Part shown: piece by piece, positions 1 through 15,366 of the stretch
Layout: the number at the start of each line of letters is the position of its first letter
How positions within the stretch are numbered: the stretch's first letter is position 1
Origin: Dichotomocladium elegans
Lineage: Eukaryota > Mucoromycota > Mucoromycetes > Mucorales > Lichtheimiaceae
Reading direction: 5' to 3'
Assembly: GCA_025716815.1 (NCBI GenBank)
Contig: JAIXMN010000024.1
Span: 372,001 to 436,000 of the forward strand
Length of the DNA: 64,000 nucleotides
Notes under the pieces: generated by a model
Database searches by the model: none
Told to the model about the DNA's origin: nothing
Seen by the model: only the letters and a program-made list of their open reading frames with translations
Made by a program: the position numbers and the translations under genes

Positions 1-615
1 AAGTTCCACCCTCCCCACTTCATTTTTCATATGATATACAAGAAATCCCGCTAAGCTCCCATCCTCTTGCTTTATATATATATAAAAAAAAAGAAGAGCG
101 GGAGAACTTAAGCCACACAACGCATACCAGCTCATTCCACCGGAAGAGTATCCCTTGGCACCATATCACTGCACACAACTCATGTTTTTAGGAAAAATAT
201 TATTTTATTGAATAACAACGGATTTTGACACTATCAAAAATACTCGCTGAGGATACCTGTACAGAAAGAAACAGAACGAATTAGCCATCCTGTTTGGTTT
301 GGCACAGAAAAATCATGGACGACAGATATCGCATGGACCAGGTCAGAAAAGCAACAAGATATGTGCTCAGTGAAATGAAGTTTGAGAATTTAAAGAGTTT
401 CTCCATGGAAAATGCAGAACAGGTCTGTGTGTTTTCTCATCCTTGCCTCTTGCTTTCGTAACCCGGTCTCCATGGCTCCATCAGCACATGAGAGAAGTAG
501 AAAAAAAAAAAAACACTTGCCTTTATAAGAGATGGAATATAGATACCAGGGATGAAGAAAAGAAATTTTTTGTTGTTGTTGTGATCTGTTTATATAATTT
601 TCCAAAAAGGGTCAG
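1..615. other. Left-edge non-coding stretch
   Basis: I see no supportable gene. The segment holds short AT runs (TATATATATA near 73-82), purine runs and a short poly-A tract near 500. It probably contains the 3' flank of the minus-strand bZIP gene that ends at 616 and the flank of a gene outside the window. Confidence 0.4.
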
Positions 616-1431
616 TCACGCGTCTGTCTTTGGGTCGGCATCTGTTCTGTCGGTGTCGGTGTCGGAGGTCTCCACCTTCGAGGCGGCGACTTTGCGAGCT
701 AAGGCCTTATGGGTCTCGGCAAGCTGGGCTTCAAGGACCTTGATGCGGTCTTCGTAAGACGCCTCTTTGGACGCAAGTCCTCTTTTTTCGGACGTCAGGA
801 CAGCAACGCGCAACAGAAGCGCTTGATGGGTCTTTTCCAGGTCCGCCACGCGCGTCTCCAGCGACTCCATCCTCAGCGCCTTTTTAAGCCTCGAGCGTCG
901 TGCCGCGTCCGTATTCTTTTTTCGCTTGAGGGCCGCTTGATCCAGCCGGTCATGGTCGCCACCATGCTGTTCGTCATCGTCATCGCCGTCCTCCTCCTCA
1001 CATTCGTTGTCATCATCATCTGCCTTGCGTTTCCTCTTGTTCTTCTTCTTCCCTCTCTCGTCGTTCTCCTCGTAGCTCATCGACCGGGGCTCGCGCTGGC
1101 ATGCAGAGCGGACATGGGGAGCAGTAAGCGTGGATGTCGGCGATTGTTTCATCAAAGTTACAAGCGCCGCAGTCAGACCTGCCAGCTCGTGCACCTGGAG
1201 AGGGTGTTGATGATGATGAGGAGGAAGTAGGACAGTAGCAGGAGAAGATGAGGCTGGTAGAGACGGAGACGGAGACGATTCAGAGGAGCGACCATCCTCC
1301 TCGTCGAGAGCATCCTGGACAAGCCAGTCATCAAACAGCGGATCTGCGACATCGTTCGTCGGCGAGACGGCAGCAAGGGTTCTAGTGTCTGGATTCATTT
1401 TTAACAAGGAAGTAATCGACATGTTCTGCAT
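616..1431 (-). CDS. bZIP transcription factor (GCN4-like layout)
   Basis: Single-exon protein of 271 residues when started at the first ATG (1431). The basic region lies at about residues 169-187 with the diagnostic N-x7-R spacing (NTDAARRSR), followed by a zipper of heptad leucine/valine residues to about residue 240. This predicts a nuclear, DNA-binding dimer. Near the N-terminus (residues 31-37) is an acidic/aromatic patch, PLFDDWL, resembling the activation motif of Gcn4-type factors. A lysine/arginine run (KKKNKRKRK) and two acidic tracts separate it from the bZIP. The C-terminal position of the zipper matches Gcn4/Cpc1 architecture, but orthology is not shown. The protein continues some 30 residues past the zipper with a T/D-rich tail. 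Family call is firm; target genes are unknown. Confidence 0.85.
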   Translation of the reverse strand: MQNMSITSLLKMNPDTRTLAAVSPTNDVADPLFDDWLVQDALDEEDGRSSESSPSPSLPASSSPATVLLPPHHHQHPLQVHELAGLTAALVTLMKQSPTSTLTAPHVRSACQREPRSMSYEENDERGKKKNKRKRKADDDDNECEEEDGDDDDEQHGGDHDRLDQAALKRKKNTDAARRSRLKKALRMESLETRVADLEKTHQALLLRVAVLTSEKRGLASKEASYEDRIKVLEAQLAETHKALARKVAASKVETSDTDTDRTDADPKTDA

Positions 1432-2084
1432 ATATTGCAATTGGATAGTAATAATCGTTGATTCATGGCGGTGCGATGAGGATAGTAATAAACACGGCTG
1501 GTGCGTTCCTTGGAACCAGTAGAGAAATGAAATGCGTATGATCTTGGTAACGGAACAGAGTGATGATGGCGCGACTTTTTCTTAAACAGTGATGGATACC
1601 ATCGCGAAACAATAGACAGTTTGAGCAAGAAAGAAGGAAGAAACGAATGGGTTGGTCGCATTTATCCCATCCAACATCCACGTCCCCCCCACACACACAC
1701 ACACGCACACACACACCTCCCCTTCTCAAATGATCGACGTGGCCACTGATTGGCTGTCAAGTCGATATGACTCACTATGAAAAAACTTGCCATTTCCGTC
1801 AAGCCAAGGTCCATGCATTGCCGTACTGATGAGACACATGTATTCACCCTAGGGTTCAACAATGCCCCGGGTGCATCCATCATCATATCTTTTGAAGCAG
1901 ACTCGCCCTCTTGCGGACTGCATAAAACGAACCCTCGATTCTGAGAGCGGACAGTTAACAAAACACCACTCAGATGTAAGAAATAATAGTACATAACTAG
2001 TCCTTTTTCTTGCGTGTGTATAGAGAGTAATGCAGTCAAGTAGTTTGGGTTGCGAATATTTTCTTTCTAATGTGAGCTTGCAGC
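1432..2084. other. Intergenic, CA microsatellite
   Basis: Shared flank of two minus-strand genes: promoter side of the bZIP gene and 3' side of the deubiquitinase gene. It contains a C-rich plus (CA)n tract near 1685-1715. No coding evidence. Confidence 0.5.
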
Positions 2085-5809
<3,725 letters not shown>

Positions 5810-6705
5810 CTACCCTTGCTGTGCTTTCAGCCATTCTGATGAGAGTGCCATCCATGAGGTGGTCATGCTGTGACAAAGGGCATGGATATAAGAAAAAAAG
5901 GAAATGCGCAATCACACTATGCAACTGCTTACCCTGCTAACCCAACTATGCCTTCGTCAAATTGAATGATGTTGAGACCAGTAGCGGGAATAATGATATC
6001 AATAAGGTCCTGCATAAGTTGCCTTCGCACAGCCTTGCTCTCTCTATGTGGGTAAAATTGGAGTCTAATGTCAAAGATAACATTTCAGCTGCCTGACCGG
6101 TTAGTTACCTCTGAATATCTGCAGCAATCGTGGCGTCCTCGTAATTTTTCCCATGAGCACTTATGCTCTTCTCTACCATAGCCTTTCTCAAACCCAGAGT
6201 GCGTATCTTATGCAGAGATGAGAACACTGACATGCTCAGAGCGAATAGCCAGGCCTTGTAAGCTAGGTTTTGAATTTTACTTGGGTTTGAAACCTTGTAA
6301 AAGTTGATGGTATTGACCTGAGGTACGATGGAACGATAAGTTGTAGTTCATAGCGGATAAATAAAATGATCAGTATCCTACCAGCACAACGGCTTCGGCG
6401 CTGTAATACACGAACATGCCTGTCTGTTTAAGTGCACTTGTGACTCTGAGCAGTTCGTCCTTGATAGCCATGCTTTTGATCGCGTTCTGTCCAAACTCTA
6501 TCTGCTTCAAGAGACGGAAAAATTTACGAGCAACGCTTAAATTGTTCTTCAGATCGTTCCAGCGCTGCACAGCATCCTTTGGGGCACCGGTTCGGAAAAG
6601 ATAGAAAACGTAGAAACGGGCATAGTACTGAATAAAGCGGCAAAACTTCTCACGACCGACTGTGGTCGCAAGTAACCTGTTCACGCTATCGACTGCGGAA
6701 GACAT
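5810..6705 (-). CDS. PEX11: Peroxisomal membrane protein PEX11
   Basis: Promotes peroxisome elongation and division. Four exons (6705-6382, 6317-6109, 6064-5933, 5867-5810) give 723 nt and 240 residues, the usual PEX11 size. Family features are the N-terminal TTVGREKFCRFIQYYARF segment, the KNNLSVARKFFRLLKQIEF amphipathic helix region, and the C-terminal hydrophobic segment with GIVGLAG that anchors the protein. The start at MSSAVDS was chosen because it gives a normal PEX11 N-terminus; a longer in-frame extension upstream looks non-homologous. All introns are GT-AG. The gene lies head-to-head with the RRM gene, about 1.07 kb away. Confidence 0.92.
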
Positions 6706-7774
6706 GGTGTTTGGGACGAAGGCGAGGAGGGAAGAGAAAGGCAACAAAAGGTGGCGAAGTAAAAGATCTTTTCATGTGAACGAATAAACACTGGGTGAAG
6801 CTCAACGCGAAAGGCAGCTGTTACACCATCCCGTCTTCCATCCCTTGTTTATTCGACCATCGAAACAACAGCTTTGTACCGAGCCTCTTACAAAACTCTA
6901 CAGACTCCCTTTTAGCAGTGGAGCAATCCCTGTCTTCCAGCATCGGAAGCAAATCGAGAGTGCATATTGTGCATGCATACACTGTCATAGGTTCGTGCTA
7001 CATGTGTGGTCGATGTAAAACGGTTTGCCCAATAAGCTTTTAAAAATGCAACTTCGCACCCCCCTCACTGAGCCAAAGCAGGTAATTTTTGAGGGAGTCA
7101 CATTCGACTCACTTCCCTTAAGCCTTTCTTTCCCATTTGCTGTCATTCTCCTTCATTTCACCTGTAAGTATGTCCATCCACCAGTTTTCAGGCGCACCCG
7201 TCTCATTCGTACTTTCTCCTCATTTCTAGCGACACTTTGTCCCAATTGATTGCAGCTGTAAGTGAATCGTCTGTCGCCGTTGTGTTATCGTTTTGGTTTT
7301 TCTTTGTTTCCCTTTCTATACCACTAGGGGATTCAGGGAACTGTGCTTCCAGATTCACCTTTCATTCTAACAATTGCTCTTTCTTTTCATTCACTTTCTT
7401 TCACAATTCTACCTTTATCATTCATCACTATACCATATTACTCTCGCTCTCATAATGCGCTTCTACTTTCTCCTTTTCTCCTTCCACCATCGCGCCGTAT
7501 ACTCGGTTTCCTCGCTCACTTTTGGTGACGCGTCATTTTTTGCTCGCAACTCTCCATCTGGTCATTATTTTACAAGTTAGTTTTTATCCTTTTTAATGGG
7601 GGTGTTATCTTTTATTACCTTTTTATTATCGTTTCTGGAAACATGTCTTCACGAGAAGGAAAACAGACCGGGGAAAAGGGGTGTGGCGCTCATCGTAGCG
7701 AGAAATACAAATGCTTACAAGTTTCTTTTTTTTATTAGATAACGTGATGATGGTAGCTTCCGTGGTATTGAAAA
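6706..7774. other. Divergent promoter region, pyrimidine-rich
   Basis: About 1.07 kb between the start codons of PEX11 (minus) and the RRM protein (plus). The right two thirds are strongly T/C-rich on the plus strand (7080-7620), a common property of fungal promoters and 5' leaders. No coding sequence is supported. Confidence 0.45.
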
Positions 7775-9495
7775 ATGAAGCGATCCAACGACTGTGTAAG
7801 CCAGAGTGCATCCGATATCAACAAAAAGCCACGTTTCTCGCCTTCGGCTTACAGGTAATCCTGTCCTAGTTTTCGACAGTTTTTGCATCATTTCTCTGAC
7901 GATATATTAGTGATATATATGCTCAATATCCTGCAATGAATCCTGCAGCGGCTGCTATCATGATGGGCACTCCTTACCCCACCACTTCTGGGTCATTTGC
8001 ACAGGCGAATGCAAATCCTGCGAACTTTGTCGGTCAATTTCCGATGGGAAATAACGGAATGTATGGTGCGATGGCTGGATACGGCGGCGGCCCGCAAGGC
8101 ATTATGAATTCAATGGGCACTGGTGGCGGATTCAATGGAGCAGGTTTTGGGACCGCACGTTTCGCAGGAAATGCCGTGACAGCCGCTGCAATGGGTGGAG
8201 CTCAGGGAGGTCAGGAGCTCAGCCGCACAATCTATCTTGGTAATGTCCGTAAGGATGCCTCGGCTACTGAGATTCTCAATCAGGTCAAGACTGGTGCTGT
8301 TGAATCCTTCAAAATCCTTCCAGAGAAAACCTGCGCGTTCCTATCATTCCTTGAACCGGCGTCTGCTCAGCTATTCTACCAGGAGTTCCTGTCCAAACGA
8401 CTGACGGTGCAAGATGTCGATCTTAAGGTGGGTTGGGGCAAGCCAAACCCGATTCCTTCCAATATCCAGCTTGCCGCACAGAGCGGTGCGACACGCAATG
8501 TCTACCTTGGCCAGTTTGACGATTCGGTAACAGAAGAATCACTGCGCCAGGAGTTGTCCAAGTTTGGTGAAATCGAGCAAATTAAAGTGATCCAGGAGAA
8601 GCAGATCGCATTTGTGCATTTTACAAGCATATCAGCCGCAATTAAGTGTGTCTCAGCTTTGAAGCAAGACCCGACCTGGGCGTCTCGTCGTGTCAATTAT
8701 GGAAAAGACAGATGCGCTTACAATGGGAAGGCTGCAGGCGGAGATCAGCAGCAGTACAACTTCAACTTTCAACATCCGTTCCGCGGAACCTTTGGCTTCG
8801 ATCCCTTCAACGGTGGTGGAATGAATCCTACGTCTATGATACCTCAAGCATACGGTGCTAACAACGGTGGCCAACTACGCACAATCTACCTGGGCAATAT
8901 TCCCGCTGAAGCAACATGTGAAGATTTGTGTAATGCCATTCGTGGTGGCATCCTATTTCAAATCCGCTATCTGTCTGACAAGCATATTGCATTCGTTACC
9001 TTTGTGGATGCACAATCTGCTATGAATGTGTACAATTTCGCGAATGTCAATGGACTTATGGTGAAGGGCAAACGTCTCCGTGTCGGATGGGGCAAACCAA
9101 CGTCTGTACCTGCATCTGTGGCTGTCGCAGTCCAAGGTGGTGCCTCCCGTAATATTTACATTGGAGGCATCGAAAATAACTTTGACGAAGAGAAGCTTCG
9201 GCAGGATTTTGCCGAGTATGGTGAAATTGAGTTAATCAATGCTTTGAAAGAGAAGAACTGCGCCTTTGTGAACTTCACTAGCGTGACCAATGCAATGAAG
9301 GCACTTAGCGCTATGAAGCAGCATCCCGATTACCGCAAGTACAAAATCAATTATGGCAAAGACCGCTGTGGAAACCCTCCTAAGCGCATGTCCCAGCAAC
9401 AAAGTCGACCGGAGTCCGCATCTCAGCAACAGCAGCATCATACTTCCCCGCCCCCAGACGATGACGGCAATTACGGCGCCAGTTTCACTGACTGA
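7775..9495 (+). CDS. Four-RRM RNA-binding protein, Nrd1/Msa2 family
   Basis: Two exons (7775-7854, 7911-9495) give 554 residues. The first exon was found by requiring that the frame before the internal ATG at 7936 stay open (DIYAQYPAMNP). It supplies an N-terminus beginning MKRSNDC. The four RRMs start at about residues 132, 222, 350 and 440 with RNP2 motifs TIYLGNV, NVYLGQF, TIYLGNI and NIYIGGI and matching RNP1 motifs such as CAFLSF, IAFVHF, IAFVTF and CAFVNF. RRM1-2 and RRM3-4 look like a duplicated pair, each ending with a WGKP and then a NYGKDRC motif. This is the layout of fission yeast Nrd1 and its relatives, which bind mRNA and regulate differentiation. The N-terminus is G/M/N-rich and the C-terminus Q/S/P-rich. 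Confidence 0.9.
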
Positions 9496-10185
9496 GTCCG
9501 AACTCGAAGAAACAAGTCTTTATTAAATAACAGCGGGGAAGTCAGCTAGTGGTAGAGCGATAATTCGATTTTAAAACTGGCCAAGAGCGTATCTTGAAAA
9601 GACCCCCATGTGTCACAATCCTAAAAGTAGGTAATGGGGAGCGGAGGGTAATGACGTGGTCGCAGTATGGACCCCGCGGAAGAGTCAAGAACGGGAACAA
9701 CTCCGCATGGGATATGGGCAAAGTAATGGAAGGGGAAGGAGGAAGGTCTGACGATGAAAGAAATGGAAAACGGCGTTGGGAGGGAGCCAATGAACCGTCC
9801 TTCCCACGGTTAGAATCAGACCAGCTGGGCAAAAAAATTGCGGGGTAGAGCAGCGGGGTGAACTTGCTGATTCAAGGAATTAGCGCTTCTGGTTGAGTGC
9901 CGCGCGAGGGCGAATGTGGGGTAACCGAACGGGCAGAGTCGGGTGGCCTGACTTCCGAAACATCCCATCTCGCCTCATCCTTGAGCCTGCGTGCAAAAAA
10001 GGGACTCAGGGCCCCCACCGTAATGTTACACCGCGTTTTCATTGGGCGCGTTCGACCGTCTTAAAAGAAGCAGCGTCGGAGTTAAAGCAAATCTATATAA
10101 ACCTCACCCCTCATTCTTGATTTCTCCCCCACACGTCTCTTTTTGACCTTTAGCCCGCCTTCAGCTCCTCAATGCTTCTCTCTAT
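9496..10185. other. Promoter region of the bHLH gene
   Basis: Purine-rich sequence follows the RRM gene. The last 100 bp hold a TATA box and a short pyrimidine-rich leader for the bHLH gene. No gene is supported. Confidence 0.5.
10094..10100 (+). promoter_or_regulatory. TATA box of the bHLH gene
   Basis: TATATAA about 90 bp before the bHLH start codon, followed by C/T-rich leader sequence. The spacing predicts transcription start near 10125-10135. Confidence 0.6.
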
Positions 10186-10189
10186 ATGA
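10172..10189 (+). promoter_or_regulatory. Five-codon uORF overlapping the bHLH start
   Basis: ATG CTT CTC TCT ATA TGA: the stop codon TGA overlaps the main ATG (10186) within ATATGA. It lies downstream of the TATA box, so it should be in the mRNA leader. This geometry allows termination-reinitiation control. Confidence 0.5.
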
Positions 10190-11038
10190 CCATCATGCAC
10201 GGAACCATCGTAATTCCCCATCAACTCGACGCTACTGCTGCCGCTACCTCCTTCCAGGGTATGTATCGCCATGATCCATGCATGAGCACCGACCAGTTCT
10301 TCTTCTAGGATCTGACTTTCCCCCTTAGACTTTCAATACAACGCCATTCAGATCCCCCATACGGTGGATGATCCCGCTTCGTTCTTCGAGAAGGTCTCGG
10401 CGTACGATCAGAAGCGGCGCGTTTCCTTCATGTCGAACCCCGAGGCGGAAGATGACGATGAATCTGATGATAGTCGACGAGTCAAGCGAGCCAAGACAAG
10501 TCTCTTGACCGAAGAGGAGAAGCGGACGAACCATATTGCGTCCGAGCAGAAGCGTCGCAACACGATTCGAAATGGGTTTAAGGAAATGACGGACATAATA
10601 CCGACCCTGAAGAACGTCAACCATTCGAAAAGCACCATCCTTTTCAAGGCAGCCGAATACATACGATATCTCGACAAGCGCAATGAGGAGCTTCGCAAAA
10701 AGGTCTCGATTCTTCAAAGTCGCACTCAACGCAGATCATCCTCGTACATGGCTAGCCGTCATTCATCCTACAGCGCCATCGCCATCCCTTCCTCCTCCTC
10801 CTCATCTAGTGTCCTTTCGCCCTCTGCCAGCACCATCGCCACGTCCTCCTCTATTTCAACAGCATCTGTACATACTACGTCTTGCATATCTCCTGCCGCC
10901 CTCGTCGTGCCAAACGATGACTATTACGCTGCTCCTAGCCTCAATATTCCCGCCGACGAAGACTTCCATAAGCATCAGCATCACTCGCATCCTCTCCTGT
11001 CGCTCGCCTCATACCACCAAAAATTTCATCGGCATTAA
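10186..11038 (+). CDS. bHLH transcription factor, class B
   Basis: Two exons (10186-10258, 10329-11038) give 260 residues. The bHLH starts at about residue 93 with HIASEQKRRNTIRNGF. H93, E97 and R101 are the class-B contacts expected to read CACGTG E-boxes. The loop and helix 2 follow (NHSKSTILFKAAEYIRYL) and run into a short zipper-like extension. The pattern resembles Ino4/Mlx-like factors; the exact ortholog is not established. An acidic patch and a basic RRVKRAK stretch precede the domain. The C-terminal half is low-complexity S/T/H-rich. The first intron joins codon G|AC in frame. The stop codon is only 41 bp from the stop of the convergent PEBP gene. Confidence 0.88.
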
Positions 11039-11079
11039 AATATATACATATATATGTGTGTGCGTTACTGCTACTATCT

Positions 11080-11879
11080 CTATGTCTTGATATTAAAGAA
11101 ATTGACGCCCGCCAAGGGCTCGTGTGCCATGAATTCTTGTGCATCAAATGTATTTTTATCCAGATGATGCCGTTGCTTGTAGAGTAAGAATACAAACGGC
11201 CCCGTGGTCCCGAATGATGGATCGGGTCTATTGTATGCAACAAGAGGCGGCTCCGAGGTTCCTTTTTGAACAAATATATATAAAATAAGTTTTCCCACGA
11301 TCTTTCTTTCGAGTGATGCAAGCATTTCTTTTAACCTGGAAACATTGCCCAGTGGCAGGCCTTGGTTGTTGCATTGATCTAAGAAATTCGTGTTTTAGTG
11401 CACAGGTCCTGTTGTTCTATACAAGTAAAACCCCTGACATCCCGAAGAAAGAGAGAGAGCGAGAGCGCGCGCGGGTGTGCTGGGGAAGAAAGGGTTGCCA
11501 TCATCACGGATCATCCATGCCAACTTGCCATAAGGAGGGTGTAGTTGCCCGGAGGTATGACGGTGATGTCAGGCGCAGTTGCTGTGGTTTGTGCGTCTAG
11601 CTCATTTCCAAGCGTCACTTGCTCGTTACCATATTTGATATCAAGCATAGCTTCGGGATAAAAGTTGGAAGGTATGACTGATAAGTGTTTTTTTTTCATG
11701 TGAAGATCATTAGTGATGTGTATAGAAAACTAATCATCGTGTTTTCTCTTTTTTTTTTGGTTGAAGAAAGGAATGTTCTCGTGCGATGAAGGTGTCCATA
11801 AGAAAGCTTTACCGTCTGGAATTAAACGAGCCTTTTTCAGTGCCGCATGAATGACCATCTCGCCTGTGATTAAAGGCAT
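11080..11879 (-). CDS. PEBP-family protein, divergent or damaged
   Basis: Phosphatidylethanolamine-binding/Tfs1-like fold. Best model is four exons (11879-11813, 11677-11529, 11378-11336, 11261-11080), 441 nt, 146 residues. The N-terminus (LKKARLIPDVIPSNFYPEAM, then DIKYGNEQVTLGNEL), the strand NYTLLM, the HW pair and the C-terminal GPFVFLLYKQ are family landmarks. Intron 2 would use a GC donor (ATG|GCAAGT). The model lacks the DPDxP ligand-site motif expected right after NYTLLM, and GxHR is reduced to GTTGPF. Either a microexon was missed or the gene is decaying. The 11450-11480 part of intron 2 is a CT/CG dinucleotide tract. Confidence 0.7.
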
Positions 11880-13430
11880 ACTGAAGAAGAACAGACCAGA
11901 GAGAGCATGAAAAAAAGAGCGATGCTATTTGGGGGCTACGTGTGAAAGAAAATGGCGGTTTCCATCCACCTCCCCCCCTGCTCTTCCGCTTTGCCCACAC
12001 TAATACCCACACCCCCAAGAAAAAATATCCAATGGGTGTTGTGTTTCTCAACCGGACGTTTCTTGAAGCTTAAACAATAAAAACAATATCTGAGAGCCCA
12101 CTTTTTTTCGGGGTGGGGGGTTGTTTTCTTTCAAATTTAACTCCTTGTGTTTACCGTCCAATTTTCCCCACCCGTACCGAAAATGACCCACTCTTCGCAC
12201 TTTTTCTCTCTCTCTTTCTCTTATCATGTCGTAAAAAACTGATAAGCAAAATGGATTTATCTCGAGCTTATTAAAAATCATGGATAGCCCCGACCATTTC
12301 CGCTTTTGGCTGGAATAGAGTTTTGAGGCATTCCGTGTCTGTTCAATTGATTGCGATCCCGACGTAACAAAACCGCAATTAGTCACGTGAGTATGCCTCC
12401 TTACCCATGATGCCGTCCTGATCCCGATTTGTCTTGGTCAGCAAGACTCTTTGGATGGATGTGTATACTCGTATCATTATCAATACATATGAAGGTTCAC
12501 AGATGGTTGTTTTACGCTAGGCAGGTTTTTTTTTCCTTTTCCGGAGTCACGTGCTGATGGAGACAGATATCCAAAGTAACTTTCCTTGGTCCTGTGTACT
12601 GCAATTGGAGGAGGTGACATACGAACAAATGCTCGTTCCTTCCGACAGCAAAAAGTGTGATGATTTTGCAACATAGTCCTCGAGAAAATGATGGGTACTA
12701 TGGTGCTCGAGATGCCGTCTGCTTACTACGCCATGTGCCGAGCAACATCGATTACGCACGTTACATACGAATGGGAAGAGCATGATTAAGCTACATAGAT
12801 AGGTACAATTTCTCTTCGTACTGCAACATACGTATTCAAATCACGTCATGGGCTGGAGGGGGGCAGAGTTGGTTCCATCAACGGCGATATTTTGAACCTC
12901 GTCCTGATGATATTTGCTGTTGGGGATTGTCAGAATTCGATTGGGCTATAAATATAGCCCCTCACACAACCATGTTCATATATAAAAAAGTGCATAAAAG
13001 TGAAGGAACGGCGGATTGGTCAACAAGGATGCGTACTACTGTAAGAATACCCAAAAGAAAGAATGAGGATCAGACATGACATAAAACGAAAGGAATGGAG
13101 CGTAAAAGGCTGGCAAAAGTTTTCGACTTAGGACGAGAGAAAATGAAATGAGTGCAAAGTTCAATAAATACGGTCAAAACGAGCGGGAAGGGGGCGGGCA
13201 CAAAAGTCATTGTGTGATTTGGTTCAAGTTGTGCTCATGCACAAATGACTGTGCGCGCGCGCACGAAAACAATGATAGCTGCTGTGGGTCTCGACACCTC
13301 TCTTCCTGGAAGGCACGATAATCTGGAATGTCGCCCAGGCGCATCGAGCCTGAAAAAAACGTTGCGATGACGCAAAGGACAGCAGTATCTAGCCACACGC
13401 TCACCTTTCGGGTCCTAGTGGAGCTTCTTC
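11880..13430. other. Gene-poor stretch
   Basis: Upstream side of the PEBP gene, with poly-pyrimidine tracts, two CACGTG cores (12382 and 12549 vicinity) and AT-rich sequence. Short open frames here show no family resemblance, so I call no gene. Confidence 0.4.
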
Positions 13431-14150
13431 TTCTGCCAACTCCTGGGGGAGCGCTTCGATGATTTGAAGATAACAGGAGGATGAACGCTGTTCTGGCCTC
13501 CGTGGACGCATGTTGCCGACTCACTCGCCAGTGCTATGCATTGTCCACCACGGCTTTGGCCTCACCCCCACTCGGCGTGTAATCGTTTCCTATCAGAAAG
13601 GCTAGGTTACAGGTAGCGGCGCAACAATAAAGCTCTCGCAAGTCCTCAACGAACGATCCATCAGCAGAGAGACGCCTCCTCGACCAGTTGGTTTCCGTCT
13701 GTCATGAACACCGTAAGTGGAGTTGGCATGGGGGCAACTGTCGACAATCAGAACATGTACATTAAATGCAGTTGCAAGCAGTACTGATTGTTCGAAGCGC
13801 ATTGCTACTATCCTGGCTAACTCTCAGGATGCTGTATTTCCCTACAAAGAAGGAACCTTCACTGAACGTACTTTCGAAATACATACCGATTGATGAGTAG
13901 CACAAAACTGGGTGAAGATGAATTCGTCCTGTATATATAGGTGTGTGATAGGAGGAAAGCCGTATATATGCATAGCGGTGAGCGAAGGTAACCAAGTTGA
14001 AAGAGAAGGTACGTACCAGCGCGCAGAAAGGAGACGTGTTGGTGTGAAACATAGAGCATTATTGCGAGACTTACCAATGGGTGGTGATCGACGAGAACAG
14101 CAGCGCACGCACGCACACACACCGGGGCAGCGAATACCGTCATTCACAAT
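13430..14150 (-). other. Possible fragmented gene, unrecognised
   Basis: Several short minus-strand segments look protein-coding but cannot be joined confidently. One reads FLIGNDYTPSGGEAKAVVDN (around 13550-13600), one ILRVSQDSSNALRTISTACN (around 13765-13840) and one DEFIFTQFCATHQS (around 13880-13925). Plausible GT-AG introns separate some of them, including one at about 13880-13840. In-frame stops interrupt others. The phrase LIGNDYTP recalls XPG/FEN-like nucleases, but that is only a hint. It may be a multi-exon orphan gene or a pseudogene. Confidence 0.25.
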
Positions 14151-14159
14151 GCGATGATG

Positions 14160-15366
14160 GCGGCATTATCGGTGCAATGTAAATAAATCAACTATAGCAA
14201 CATGTATTATTGTCAGCTGGGGGTATAGATGGCTGCGCGGTCCGAGACTGGCTCAAACGCGATTGGCATAGACGCCCAACTTGTGAAACAATGCCCTTTC
14301 CCACTTGTAGTTCTTTATGTCTAAAGACACATAATAATAGGGCAACTTTATATAAAAAATCTCTCCATAAATCAGCTGAGGTAATGCTTCTATACATAGA
14401 TACCGCTGATTTGTCTGTTCTACAGCGTCCTACGAAGTCTAAAGCTCTGGGATTTCCGACAAACTCCTAAATATCTAATTGTTACTCCTGATATTCTTCT
14501 TATAGGGGTTCATGGTTTACCATAAACAAATAGAAGGAATAGTATTTTAGTATAAAAAGCTTCAACAGCTTAGTTAGGTACAAGCTTCATTGCAAACAAG
14601 TAAGTATTTTTATCGAAAAAAAGGATAGGGTGGGTCTCTTTAGAGCATCTCCAATAACATGGATCCGCTGCTGTCGGTCTGAGAAGGACCTAGTAAATCA
14701 TCACGTGTATGTGGATGTGCGCGTATATCTTGTCTTCTTTATATGAACTATGTATATACGATAAACCATCAAAAAGCAAAAGATGGATAATTTGATCTGA
14801 AACTTCAAGGACTGGCCTGTAGTCAAAGAAGGATGGCGTAAACTGAAACTGTCTGAAAAAGCAAGATTCATAAATACCGACCGTGCGAGCATTGGCTTTG
14901 TATGAAGACCTTGTCACTTTCATCTACAGTTATCGATAATTATTTTAAAGCGAGTATACATCTGCCAATTACAATAGATTAGTGCACGGCAGGTGTAGCG
15001 CCTCGGTCAATGGTCCCATGCTATCCCCAAGTCCAGAAATTACGTGGTATCACGGGAGAGGGAACTATGTGTTTGAACTCCAGATATTGAAGGCATTGGC
15101 CAGCTTCTAGCATGTGGGCAGTAGGAAAGGTAATGCATCTCAAAAACGATTATAAAGCAGTTTAATGCATCTCACGCGTAGAGAAGAGAAAGCTTTGGAT
15201 GTGGGGAGAGGCGGTGACGCGCTGTACAATACTTTAAATTTCGTAGGGAGGAAAATTATGACGCATCTATTATATTAAAAAGATAAAAATTAGATAAGCT
15301 AACTTTGAAAAAAGGAAGTGATCAATTGATAAGCTCAATACCCCGAGTACTAGAAGGTTTTGGCCT
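14160..15366. other. AT-rich intergenic
   Basis: AT-rich sequence with no frame I can support on either strand. Confidence 0.4.

Noticed and set aside
709..1230. 173-codon plus-strand frame
   Set aside because: Antisense to the bZIP coding exon; open because of the codon bias of the real gene.
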